Shown: in pieces, positions 1-10,079 of the stretch
Numbering within the stretch: the stretch's first letter is position 1
How the letters are laid out: every line of letters begins with the position of its first letter
Source of the DNA: Neolentinus lepideus HHB14362 ss-1
Taxonomy: Eukaryota; Basidiomycota; Agaricomycetes; Gloeophyllales; Gloeophyllaceae
Direction of reading: 5' to 3'
DNA length: 21,790 nt
NCBI GenBank assembly: GCA_001632425.1
Contig: KV425712.1
Location: forward strand, 1-21,790
Notes under the pieces: model-generated
Told to the model about the DNA's origin: nothing
What the model saw: the letters and a program-made list of their open reading frames with translations, nothing else
Database searches by the model: none
Program-made: the position numbers and the translations under genes

Positions 1-1328
1 TCAGCCGCCGCTGACCATCGGGCGTGAACTCTTGTTTGGCACAATAGTCAATCTCGCCATTATAATCGGGGTTTGCGAGCATCCAGTGCGAAATCTTGAG
101 AGGGTCCCGGTACCAAACCTCGTAACCAGCAGACATCCAGCCAGGAACGTCATGCTGAGGTCGAGGCCCGCTATACTTAACATCAAATGATTGCCACTTA
201 ACATCACCCATCACTGATGAATCAATCATCTTGTACAATTGACGGGCATCACGGAATGGGGCATCAGCACCATACTGCGCCGCAGATGATGCCCATATAC
301 CCAAGAGTGTGTCGATCTTCTTGGCGGACATCTGTTCCTGAGTAAATAGAAAGTCTGCCAACTCAAAGGCAGCTTTGTTCGCATATGGCCGCCAAGGATT
401 GTCATAAGCAGATGCTGGAGGCGGCGATGAAGGTGGCGACTCTGAAGAGGGTAGCGACTGCGCCCGTTTTGGCTTTGACATTGGCTCTGTCGGCGGTGGG
501 CTAGGTGGCAAAGGTTGTCCTTCCGGAGTGCAGGGCGTCCCTACCAGTGAAAATGTCATTTAGAGCATCACGAGAAGGGTGAATCTATGCGTACATACCA
601 TTTAAGTCGGGGTGGTGGATTGTCTGTATGCGACATGGGTCGCCACTGGTAGCAGCATCGACTCTGTCGGGATGGAAGCTGCCTGTCGAGCTGTTGCATG
701 CTCTATCCTCTCGATGATCCGCAATGTCTTCCTCCTCGTATGGGGACAGCTCTTCATCGGAGTCCTCATCAATCGGAGCAAAAGGATTCATGTCGGCGTA
801 GTCATAGAAATGGGGATGGAATATGTTATCTGCATAATCAGGAGCACTGCCGAATATCGAAGAGAGGGGGGACGGTGCTGATTGGGCACTGTTGTCATCC
901 TTGCAGCACTCTACATTCGGATCAGGTGTTGTTAAACAAGACACAGAGGCTGATCGAAAAAAAAATATGTTCGTGGACTCCGAGTCAGAGGGAGCCACAG
1001 TATTAGGCTGATCGTAAGGTTCCAAGGGTGGGGAAGTGCGCTCGGAAGGCTCTAGCACCTGTGGAATGATGGGTGGGGATGGTGGTGTCGATGTAGAAGA
1101 CCTGCCTCGAGCGGGAGGTGTGAACAGGTGGTTCAAGATTCCGGAGGGCCCAGGATCGGCTGCTGGATTATGGGCCACATTCTTCGGAGGTTTGTAGGGA
1201 TGTTTTCGTTGACTGTGCTTCTTTAGTCCTCCTGCACTGCGGCAAGACTTTCCACAGATAGCACATTTGAAGCCAGGTGAAGCGGCTCTCGTTGGGGAGA
1301 AAAGACTACGGAGTGGAGAACTTATCAT
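1..1328 (-). CDS. Plavaka-type (KDZ class) transposase, 5' part, runs off window
   Basis: Two exons are visible: 1328-599 and 540-1, joined by a 58-nt intron (gtatgt..ggtag) at 598-541. The first exon has a C2H2 zinc finger near residues 22-43 (CAIC, then HSQRKH), followed by a Pro/Ser- and acid-rich linker. The splice joins HPDLNG to TPCTPEGQPLPP, a hallmark of basidiomycete Plavaka transposases. Exon 2 continues with FELADFLFTQEQMSAKKIDT and VPGWMSAGYEVWYRDP, also typical of the family, and stays open to position 1. The catalytic core lies outside the window, so activity cannot be judged. The zinc finger presumably binds the element's own ends (inference). The ATG at 1328 is the first in frame. 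The gene diverges from the next gene across about 255 bp. Confidence 0.88.
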
Positions 1329-1437
1329 TAGTGCCAGCGTCCAGATAGTATTATAGATAAATCAAGCAGAATCGCGCTTGTACTAGTACTATTGCATGAC
1401 TTAGACAAATCTACAGGATTGGACTAGTAGCGCCACC

Positions 1438-1473
1438 ATACGGCAACTTGAAAGTTTGCGTAAGTTGCCGTAT
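1438..1473. promoter_or_regulatory. Perfect 12-bp inverted repeat in a divergent promoter
   Basis: ATACGGCAACTT (1438-1449) and AAGTTGCCGTAT (1462-1473) are exact reverse complements separated by 12 nt. The site lies 110 bp from each of the two divergent start codons (1328 minus, 1584 plus). It could be a binding site for a dimeric protein, for instance one of the two flanking gene products, or a cruciform. The function is inferred from position only. Confidence 0.55.
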
Positions 1474-1583
1474 TGAAGTTCCTTTCAAGCCACGTCAGCA
1501 CTACTTTCACTGACTCCAATTCGACAGCACAAACACTCACCATTCGGTCTTTACTCCAATCAGCACTTTCTTTAGTTCAGTGG

Positions 1584-4500
1584 ATGATGCAGACGAGGAA
1601 AAACTCAAAAACCTACAAGCAACCCGACACGTCTTCGGAAGGAGGCGAGGCACTGAAGAAAAAGCCGCGTCGTAGTCCAGAGGAGATCGCAGCAGCTAAA
1701 AAGATGAAGGAGATGGCGAAGGAGGAACGGGAGAGGGAGAAGGAGAGGAAGAAGGTGGAGAAGGCGGAGAGGGATGAGCAGGCCAGAAAGGTCAAGGCCG
1801 AAGCAAAGAAGGCTCGAGACGAACAAAACGCCCAGGTCCAGAGGGAGAAGGCTGCCATAAAGAAGGCGAAAGCGGATGCTAGGAAGACGAAGGAGGACGC
1901 TAGGAAGGCCAAGGTGCAGGCTCTTGTTGACGAAGAGGCCCAAAGGAAGACCGCACAGCTAAACTTGGCTGCCATGGAGGAGGAGGTCGCCGAGGAGGAT
2001 AGGGAGCGTAGGGCAAATCGGGTCACTCAGCTGGAAAGACATCATACCCCACGTCCACTGAAGCGATCATATGCTGTAGCAGACTTACGCGAGCATGCAG
2101 ACTCTGTGGGGTGGTCATCTAGTCTCTCGGACGTCCCCACTCCCAGGATCCAAGTCTCTCGAGCTGAACAGGGTGCCAGAGCTTCCAACGGTGTTGCTGC
2201 TGGTTCTAGAGACACGAGGAGGCAGACTCTCGATGAGTCTTCGGATGTGGAGATGGACGACCGTTCAAGCCAGCTGTCCGGGCAAAATGATGGGGCAACA
2301 ATGGGGCTAGATACAGATGACTCACAGGATGCACTCCAGTTTCAAGTTCCCAAGAAGACGAAGACATCAGCACAGCGAAACTCTTCCTTTCGTGCTGCTG
2401 TCGAAGAGCAGCGCAGCCGAATTGCTGATTTGAGCAATGACAGCCGCCTGTTCCGTGGCGGGAAAGGGAAGGGGAAAGAGCAGTCCTTGAGCCAGGCAAT
2501 CATGGCATACGCGAGATCTGAAGAGCAAGTAGACCAGAATACGCCTGTGAATCATGGTTGGTACGTCCGGCGGCAGCTCACATGGATCATCACTTCGATT
2601 TCACACGTGATTATATCTTTAGGTCTGATCGCAATCAATCCCAAGTCACTTCTGAGTCGGACACTGGGAAAATGGGAAATGCCCCGCTAGGTGATAAGTA
2701 TAACAAGTTCGGAGGCAAACGCAATGCTGCTTTGCTTGGTGGCCAATCCCTTAATTCTCCCCTGGTGACTACTGCTGGACGTGGTCCATTCGTGACTATG
2801 AGGAATGGCATTCATGAGCAGCCAGCACCAGGTCTTTTGTGGTACTACGGTTCGACCAGCACGTTTGGGCATCCCATCGCTAAAACAAATGACGAGCTGC
2901 ATTCGGAATCTGAGTCTGAGAACACTGTGCTGTTGGATGACATGGATCGTCTCGAAGAGGATGAAACCGGTGAACAGGAGGCCGCAAAGGCATCGCCTGA
3001 GAAGACACCCATTGCGCGTCTCGCACAAAAAGTCAGTTACCCTACATTATTTATTACACACATCATCTCATATTATTCTAGAATTCGGTGGCCATCACCA
3101 ACGCACCCAAATTTCCGGCTCCGGGTGCCTCTACAAACGATTCTGATGGTGTGCTCGTGACGCCAATGCCAATCAAGCCTCGGAAGCGTACTACAAACAT
3201 GGTAAGCTCTTTGCGGACGAGGTCTACCTCTTACGTTGTTGAATGTTCCCATAGATGGCATCGAACATCATTAATCATGATGGGAATGGGCAGGAACTTC
3301 GGAAAATAGAGAAATCTCAGGTAAGCACATACCAATACATAGTGAGATTCACGCTGTATGCGCTGGACTCTTTGCAGCTGTCCGGGAAGCCCACCGACAG
3401 GGCAGTCGTCAAGAAGGAAGTAGTCGACAAAATATCTATTCCCAATGACGATGGCGACGCGATCGTGATTAGCAGTTCAGATGACGAGACCAGTCAGCAA
3501 GAGTCAGACGTCGACGGACCGGTCCGTGCAGGAAAGATCAAGAATAAGGGATTGCCAAACGGGATTGGTGCAAATCCTTTATGGATCCAGGCTTTCATCG
3601 CCACGGTTCTTCGATGGATGGGAACTCGGCCCGATCCATGGCTGATCGACGACAGCCGACTGGTACCTGTACTTCAGGCAGCATATAATCATATTTTCCG
3701 CAAGGACTATGGCCCTATCACGATCCGCGCGAAGGATGCAATTTACAACCGGGTGAGTGCGAATTATTTTCCCTTAGCCCATATGACTAATATGCTGTCG
3801 GTGCTCATAGACGAGGCAAAAGATCTATGAGTGGAGAAGCGGCTTTGGCACGGCAGCAATTTCCGTCATCGACTCTTACTTCCGAAAGCATGCCGAGGAA
3901 TATGCCATCTATAGCGCTCGCGTCGATTTTGCTACAGAGCAACTGCAGAACTGGCGGTTCGTTTTCTCTGATACAAGCCACATCAATCCTAAAGTGAGTT
4001 CTCAGCTGCAACGTGATACAATGCTGACATATGATAGATGTGGACGGGGGTCTTGTGCTCGCCGTTCGTGTGCAGTACGTTGGCGTATCACTACACCTGC
4101 TTCAAGTCCGGGTCAGATATTCTCCTCAATGAGCTTCTCGATAAAGACGGCAAGGAGATGTTGCCAGTTGGCGCTATTGGCCTCGCAGCATGCGCGGTAT
4201 GCTCAGTGTTCTCTATTTGTATCTCTGCTAACAGCTTCGAAAGCTTGAACGCATCCTAAAGAAGTGGATGAACCGCCAAGCCGGTGTATCAAAAAAGGAC
4301 GGAAAGACTATCTTGACGGCCCCCAAGTCTAAAGAGCTAGGAAAAGCTGCTGAAGAATCTGATGACGAGGGAAAGTTCGGCTCTAAAGACTACCGCAACA
4401 AGACTCGTGGCTGGACCAGATGTGCCGAAGACTTACCATCTGAGGAGCTTCAGCCCCTCATCACGGCTGCGATGGGTGCTGCCGGTGCTACAGCGCGACG

Positions 4501-4588
4501 CCTGCCCATTCTCAAGGTCTATGATTCTGATGAAGACCCGAGAGCAATGCTCGCAGGACGGGCTCGGAGGAAACACGGTCAAGAATAA
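1584..4588 (+). CDS. Intact 8-exon gene, coiled-coil protein of unknown function, possible Plavaka accessory gene
   Basis: Exons are 1584-2560, 2623-3031, 3082-3201, 3255-3320, 3378-3752, 3811-3993, 4038-4196 and 4235-4588. All junctions are GT..AG and stay in phase, giving 880 aa. Residues about 30-165 are a Lys/Glu/Arg-rich predicted coiled coil (KEEREREKERKK, QREKAAIKKAKADARK). Acidic Ser-rich stretches follow (SSDVEMDD, ISSSDDETSQQESD). The C-terminal 330 residues look globular, with LWIQAFIATVLRWMGTRPDP, YEWRSGFGTAAISVIDSYF and LPVGAIGLAACALRKLERIL. This half recalls basidiomycete DUF6532-type hypothetical proteins, but that match is from memory and weak. The upstream in-frame TTG codons are not used; ATG 1584 (or 1587) is chosen. 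Its divergent pairing with the Plavaka transposase suggests a DNA-binding or regulatory partner carried by the element (inference). Confidence 0.75.
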
Positions 4589-4669
4589 GCTAGTGAGTTG
4601 TTAGTTATTCATTCGATATTGCTGTCGTTTTGATGCATAATTCTAGGGTGTCTCCTCCCTGCGCCCATA

Positions 4670-5150
4670 TGGTTCTTATCGTCTCTGGCCTTTCGCACTC
4701 TTCGGACGCCTCCGTCACATTCTGGCCGACAGGCACCGGTCCACTGAATGTCCGCGCTGTCTCCCTTGCAAGTTCTTAGGTGGTAGCTTTTTCATTCCTT
4801 ACACCGGACTTATTCTGGCTTAGTGTGTCTGGCGTGCTTGTGGCTGCTCTGTAGTTGATCTTACGAGCGCCTGTAGTACTTATAATTGTCTTAATTTCTT
4901 ATGATCTGGACGCCTTACGGCGTATCTGAATTCGCTTAAGAACGTCTAAAGATTGCTTAATCTCAGCCTAAGACAGAACTTAAGATAAACTTTAATCAAA
5001 ATTAAGTCAGAAAGTCGCTTTGTAAGACCCCAATAAGGACAACGCGAGATTCGACGAAGATGAAATAAGGCGTCACTTGGCTTAGTTTCGCTTAATTCGT
5101 CTTTTTTGTCTTAGCAAGTAAAATAAGACTAAATAAGATCGTAAGATCTC
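4670..5150. repeat. CTTA/TAAG-dense segment, candidate transposon subterminal region
   Basis: Twenty CTTA or TAAG tetramers lie between 4879 and 5145, where about two are expected by chance. More CTTA copies lie between 4670 and 4880. The left part holds only CTTA, the middle both, and the right end mainly TAAG. Two short hairpins are included: ACGCC-TTAC-GGCGT and AGATC-GTAA-GATCT. No coding potential was seen. Dense short motifs like this are typical of the subterminal binding sites of DNA transposases, and the segment sits just after the gene paired with Plavaka. No terminal inverted repeat could be paired, because the other end lies outside the window. Confidence 0.45.
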
Positions 5151-5751
5151 AAAAAGGCATCTCGGCATTTTGCTGATGAATGGATGTGTCTATCTATACA
5201 TCGAGTTACGAAATTTGCCGCTCCTGCCGAAGGTATTCTAATGGACGAGCGTGCTACGAATAAGAGCTAACAGTTAACGACACTGCCTCTACCCGTGGCT
5301 GACTGGTATTAGCAAAACTAGGGTTTTATCCTACTGTATTCAAACTGTAGTATCCATCGTCAACGTGTATCTGCTACAGTCCATGCTCGGCTCTCTGAAC
5401 TAAAGACGGCCACTTAGTCTTATCATCAGGTGGCAGGCCTGTATATATGTGTACGCTGTTCGCCTACCCTTCTATATGCTGGAAACTCCTAAAGTCAAAT
5501 TTATCAATTGTAGTACAGAAAGGAAAGGAATTGATTTACGCGTAAGTCTCGTAAATTAACCCAAATATCTGTACTAAGCTAAAAGGGTCGCCGATGTGCA
5601 AAGCAGGGCACAACCGAGATAACTACGCTACATCCAGGTCTCACGTCTCTTAACCTAAGATTCCTTTCGCTCCAACGCAGTATGACGGGTCTAATTGTAA
5701 CGAAAACTAGTGGTATGTTCCGCCTTTCACCATATGTCGAAAACATGACAT
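5151..5751. other. Non-coding stretch, nothing recognised
   Basis: AT-rich sequence with no reading frame that resembles a protein and no clear repeat. It separates the CTTA-rich segment from the degraded material downstream of the kinase gene. Confidence 0.5.
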
Positions 5752-6064
5752 TCAGGCAGCCCTCCTCTCCGCGAGCTCGATCCATTCATGACTGCGGACT
5801 GGATTCGTCCACCCTGGCATCTCACGATCGCGTTTATGATTTCTAGGGCCTGCTGCGGCCAGTGATGAGCCATGTGAAGAATCTGAGATAGGTGACTTCA
5901 AGTTGAAGAAGCCGCCCTGGAGTGAACCGGTAGTCCAAGACAGTACGTACTGGACTTGGAGTAGTATACGTGACATAAGCCGTATACACTGAAGTCAGTG
6001 CGATGATTATTGCCAACACAGTCTGTACTATAGAAATTCCAAGATTGAGTGCCGCGAGGCCCAC
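5752..6064 (-). CDS. Possible fragment encoding a transmembrane helix (unrecognised)
   Basis: On the minus strand a frame reads ALNLGISIVQTVLAIIIALT, a convincing membrane-spanning helix, just after a possible acceptor (ttcatag at about 6072). A 34-nt GT..AG segment (gtacgt..ctccag) would join it in phase to a Ser-rich tail ending at 5752 (NLKSPISDSSHGSS, then ERRAA and stop). That intron would be unusually short, and no start codon or upstream exon is convincing. It lies downstream of the kinase stop on the same strand. It may be a decayed gene or chance; no function is proposed. Confidence 0.2.
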
Positions 6065-7615
6065 AATCTCTATGAAGGCACGAGATCAGACTAGGGCACT
6101 CAAGAGGCACGTTGTCCACAAGCTGGAGCCTGAGGCTCCATGGCGTCGAAGTCAAACTCGTGATAGCGGAGGAACTGTGATCTCACTCACTGATGAGCAC
6201 CTAGTAGGAAATGAAAGTGTCTGGGACAATGTTACAAGCGCCGGGGATACAGCCTTAGTCACGGCATATTGCGCTGCTCATGGCAACAAATCAACTTCTG
6301 CGGAGTTGATGCGGTAAACGGGCTACGCCAAAGATAGCTTAAATGCAACGTACCAGAAGTCAAGAGTGCATTGGTGAAACCAAATACTCAGTGCAAACGG
6401 ATCGTCATACGACGAAGGTACCTGATACGAATTTGTATGAAGCCCAGACCATCCTCGTCCAGCTCCTGTCTAGCACGTGAAAATCGAGTGGTAGCAGAAC
6501 TAACGCGCGATGCGTGACATTCTGATGAGTGCCGTTCGCTTGAATCAGACGGCTCGTAGTCCCCAGAAGTGAACTTGATCGGGTATCTGCACGTACCACG
6601 CTCTCTACGTCAACTCTATGTCTGCATGCGGTAGCGAATCAGTATTTGTTGTATTCTCCACCGCCGTGCTCGAGCTTGACTCCGCGGATAGTACGTGCGC
6701 TGTTTCTCCGTTGTTTGGGTGGCGACACGAATCGACAGGGTAAGAAAAGAAAAATGAGCGCAAATCACGAGCCGATAGTCGTCGCATTGGGTCGCACTGC
6801 CAGCACTGTTCCATATAGCTTCATCAATCTCAGGCGGCCTAGACGGATGCCATCCCCGCGATATTGATATGATCACAGCCACATCGTTGGCTATGTTTGC
6901 AAACGGTGGCCTTCCCGATAATAACTGAAGATATGCCCGTTAGATCTAGTTACTCCACAGGCTGCAACAGACTCACTGCGAGGACGGTCATACCGAATGC
7001 CCAGATATCACTATATTTCGTCGGCCCTACATTTTCCTCCGAGTTTGTGAATTCTATGGCCATGTAGTGTATCGTAGGCCGGCATGGTGTCACAATGCCT
7101 TCGGAGTCCAATATTCTAGATATCCCAAAATCAGAGAGACAGGCTCGTCCTTCATCATTCACAAGTATGTTTGCCTGAGAGCGTTAGAAGGTCAGATGCG
7201 ACATCGATGAATCTAAACTCACTGGCTTGACATCCCCATGTACTACGTTTTTGTCGTGAAGGTAACTCAGTCCGTTTATGACCTGACAAACCTGTAGAAA
7301 CGTAAGGACTTACTTCTTCAGTCAGCAAATGGACGGGGACAGCACCAAGGAAAGCTTGTCCTCCTCCGGGTGTGCTTTCAAAAACATGTCTAAGTTACCT
7401 CGAGCGCAAAATGGCATGACGAGGCCGGGACGCTTCGAAAAAATGGTAAGATTAGAGCATGTACCGTATAGTCATCAGGAAAAACCTCCTGAGCTAATCA
7501 TATCTAATTCACATCTGATTGACAAAATCCGTCTGATGTAAATAATTTATATGATTGAACATAATCAGAACATCATAAATTTGAATTTGTTGTAATTACA
7601 TGACCAGTGTTTTTA

Positions 7616-8188
7616 CTATATGATATAAACTAGCACCTGGTGAGACGAAAAATCCAACAAGTGCACTGCATGTCCTTGGCAAAGTTGAACTTGAGGTGGC
7701 GCACGACCTGCCACCAGTCGGGTGCCATGGTGTGCCTGTTGCCATGGAGGGTGGCCCAGTGGTAACGCAAGTCGGTGAGGCGGGGGGCACGAGGGCCCAG
7801 ATGGGGACGGCGTAGGGACGAGCGTGACTCTTTGTGGAGGTAGGATGTCGTTGTCGGATGGCGGGACGCACAGGAAGTGCTCGGCGAGGTCATTTGTGAG
7901 CGTGTCGAGCCACGGCAGCAGCGCGCCGCCGACCCTGCACCCAATTAGCATTCACTGAGCCAGCACAGACACGGCCACTCACCTGAGCAGATACTGGTCA
8001 TCGCCCTCACCCCTCTGCACGAGCGCGCATCCTCCCAGGATCTCTAGGCGGCGCTCGAGCAGCTCGGCAGGCCAACAAAACTTTTCATAGGCACTATCGC
8101 CGACGCCAAAGACTCCAAAGTTGAGTTCATCGACGAGGTCGGATGGGAGGTCTGAGCGGAGGAGCACCGACCAAAGTGCCTCACTGCC
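7616..8188 (-). pseudogene. TAH18: Captured fragment of NADPH-dependent diflavin reductase Tah18/NDOR1
   Basis: Two exons are read: 8188-7983 and 7934 down to about 7616, joined by a 48-nt intron (gtgagt..ggtgcag). The first encodes LWSVLLRSDLPSDL, FGVFGVGDSAYEKFCWPAEL and QRGEGDDQYLL; the second GALLPWLDTL followed by a Pro-rich stretch. These are signature segments of the second half of the flavodoxin (FMN) domain of Tah18, which with Dre2 passes electrons from NADPH to cytosolic Fe-S assembly. The N-terminal FMN-binding part is missing or too degraded, and the FAD and NADPH domains are absent, so this cannot be a working reductase. Homology fades after PPQRVTLVPT. The fragment lies wholly inside the 7471-9689 element and keeps its intron, so it was copied from DNA rather than from spliced RNA. 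Confidence 0.82.
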
Positions 8189-8593
8189 TCTGCGAGGCGG
8201 GGAAAGGCGCCCGAGTCCGATGTGGAGAGGAGGAAGAGGCAGAGAGGTTCATCACGTTGAGGCCAGCATAAGGGGCTGCAAACTAGTATCCGAGGTCAAA
8301 CCAACGCTGCGAATCCGAGGTCTGGATGCAGGAGGCTAGACCAGAGATCGTGAGACGCGCGTCATCAAGCGCGATCACATGACTTCGTTGATTCCAAAAT
8401 TCGAACTCCACCTTCAACTAATTAGACCCTTTGCGAGGCGCGACTCCCTTCTTGTTCTTTCCCTTGTCCCTCGGCGCTGCACACCACGCGCTTGCACACT
8501 TTTTCGTAGCATATTGCTGTTCCCGTGTCCCATAACAAATAGCTGCAGTCTCATCCATACCCACGGCAGCCCTGCTATCTGCATAACCCGGAG

Positions 8594-9088
8594 ATGGACA
8601 TCTCTACCTGGCTGGTACGTGCCCGCCATCTTAACTACTTGAAGAAGAACCCCAACCCCATTTCTAGAGCCTTTACCCTAGTATTTAACGCAGGCGCGAT
8701 TCTCGGAGTTTCCACCGAACACCGTAAGCGGATCCCGAGCGAGGACTGTCGCTGGTTTTGTTGAGGTCCGTCCTGCGCATGCACACTCTATGGGGCTGAA
8801 TCTTATGTCCAGGTCGGTGAGGAATGTGTATACGAATATGATTATCCCGGACATGCAAGCTGGACGATGTGCTTGTCCTTTTCCGCCATGGCATCTGAAA
8901 TCGCGGCGGCCTCACCAACGCTCGCCCTACGGCACATCAGCGACGACCCCAATTTCTCTTCAATGACATCGCTGAACGTCGACGTTGCTGTACTCGGGTT
9001 GCGGCTGGAGGTGATCAAGGCGCGGCAGGAAGAGCTCGCGTGGGAGGATGAAGTTGAGGTGACTGGCTCTGTGTCACTCGGAGACTGA
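8594..9088 (+). CDS. Small unrecognised gene inside the TA-flanked element
   Basis: ATG at 8594 opens a frame (MDISTWLVRARH, RAFTLVFNAGAILGV) that meets TGA at 8762. A 41-nt segment beginning gtaagc (8725) and ending ttgag (8765) would remove the stop and keep phase into a second part with CVYEYDYPGHASWTMC and ASEIAAASPTLALRHIS, ending at 9088. The proposed intron is short, so two separate fragments or a decayed gene are equally possible. The gene diverges from the Tah18 fragment across about 400 bp, so both could have been captured as one contiguous piece of host DNA with a shared promoter. No family was recognised. Confidence 0.3.
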
Positions 9089-9990
9089 CACTATGACTTG
9101 TTCTTCTCCAGTGATTATGAACCCCGGGTACCATAGTTACCCTCGTGTATGTACTACGGTAAGTATATGCCTGAGGATGCTACCAATATATTCACATGGC
9201 TATTGATGAATAGAGCTCGGGTGACTACGTAATTGAGGTCAAATCATGAATTAACTCTTCCGGACAGTGAAGTGAGTATCATGTTCTGTACAATTGCACT
9301 TTACTTATTGTGTTGCTGCAGAGCTGCAACTGGGTCGGCTGCCTTGGTGACCAGTCGGGAGCTGAAGATGGACCTTAGTTTAGTCTCGACTTTTATTATC
9401 CTTTTGTCTGCGCATTTGTATAGTGCATTTGTATGTACATAGAAGGTAATAATATCTGGTATTACTGCAACTGAGTGTCTTCATTCAACATGATAATAGT
9501 TTAATTAGATCTGAGGTCAGCATAGTTAGGACTGATCATACGGAATTAGGAATGATCATACAGAATCAGCTGAGGGACTAGCCTCAGTGGCCTTATCAGA
9601 CATGACAGGTGAAATCATTTAATCAGGTATAATTCAACCGTATTAGACATGATATGATATGATAAGCACTGGAGGTTTTTCCTGATGACTACGGGCAGGA
9701 TATTGGGATGCCGGAGCGTGGACATGATATAGCTCTCTCTGTACATCTGATACGCTGAAGGCTCAAAAGGTATCTTCATTGATGAAGCGTTACGCACTTA
9801 CGTGTCTTCTGGATGTCGCCTCCGAAATAGCATTCGATGTGCCCTGTAGGCTTCGGTAAACCTTGATGGCTACAGTGCGCTCTAGGGTTTGGGGAAATTG
9901 GGACTGGACCTAATTGACCACTGAAATTTACCAGCTGACAGGCCGTAGGCCTAATTAACGGGTGTAATTTACTGTTATTTACCAACGGGG

Positions 9991-10009
9991 TCCGGGGCGG
10001 AGCCCCGGA
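9991..10009. repeat. GC-rich hairpin in the hAT left subterminal region
   Basis: TCCGGGGC (9991-9998) and GCCCCGGA (10002-10009) pair perfectly around a 3-nt loop, in otherwise AT-rich terminal sequence. Its role is unknown; subterminal hairpins are common in DNA transposons. Confidence 0.5.
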
Positions 10010-10079
10010 GAGGACCGCGTTAATTAACGCTAATTAACCGGTAAAATAGGGCTATTTTACATGTAAATTACAGGCTGGC

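Larger units (their letters stand above)
7471..9689. mobile_element. 2219-bp non-autonomous DNA transposon with TA target duplication
   Basis: The ends are inverted repeats. GTCATCAGGAAAAACCTCC is perfect at 7471-7489 and again, inverted, at 9671-9689. The match extends to 34 nt with three mismatches (ending TTATCATATC or TAATCATATC). TA flanks both ends (7469-7470 and 9690-9691), and one TA copy restores the interrupted kinase codons. TA duplication fits Tc1/mariner-like elements, but the terminal sequence was not recognised, so the superfamily is open. No transposase frame was seen. The inside holds a Tah18 fragment, a small unrecognised gene and AT-rich flanks with short repeats (TGATCATACRGAAT twice near 9530-9570). 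Confidence 0.85.

Noticed and set aside
1605..2026. Long antisense frames opposite the coiled-coil exon
   Set aside because: They are shadows of the Lys/Glu-rich coding sequence, giving Leu/Ser/Phe-rich translations.
6003..6317. 104-aa open frame on the plus strand
   Set aside because: No family resemblance, no splice context, and it overlaps the minus-strand frame with a clearer membrane helix.
7292..7345. Apparent kinase frameshift between DKLSLV and LLTEEV
   Set aside because: A single 54-nt intron from gtgctg to ctacag joins KLSL to VCQVINGLSYLH in phase, so no frame break is needed.
8379..8642. 87-aa plus-strand frame
   Set aside because: Composition is consistent with promoter-like DNA upstream of the 8594 start; no motif was recognised.
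9747..9801. Apparent frame mismatch between RSLQG..RRH and YQMYRE
   Set aside because: Using the acceptor gtatcag just before ATG TAC AGA keeps phase, so the kinase reading is continuous there.
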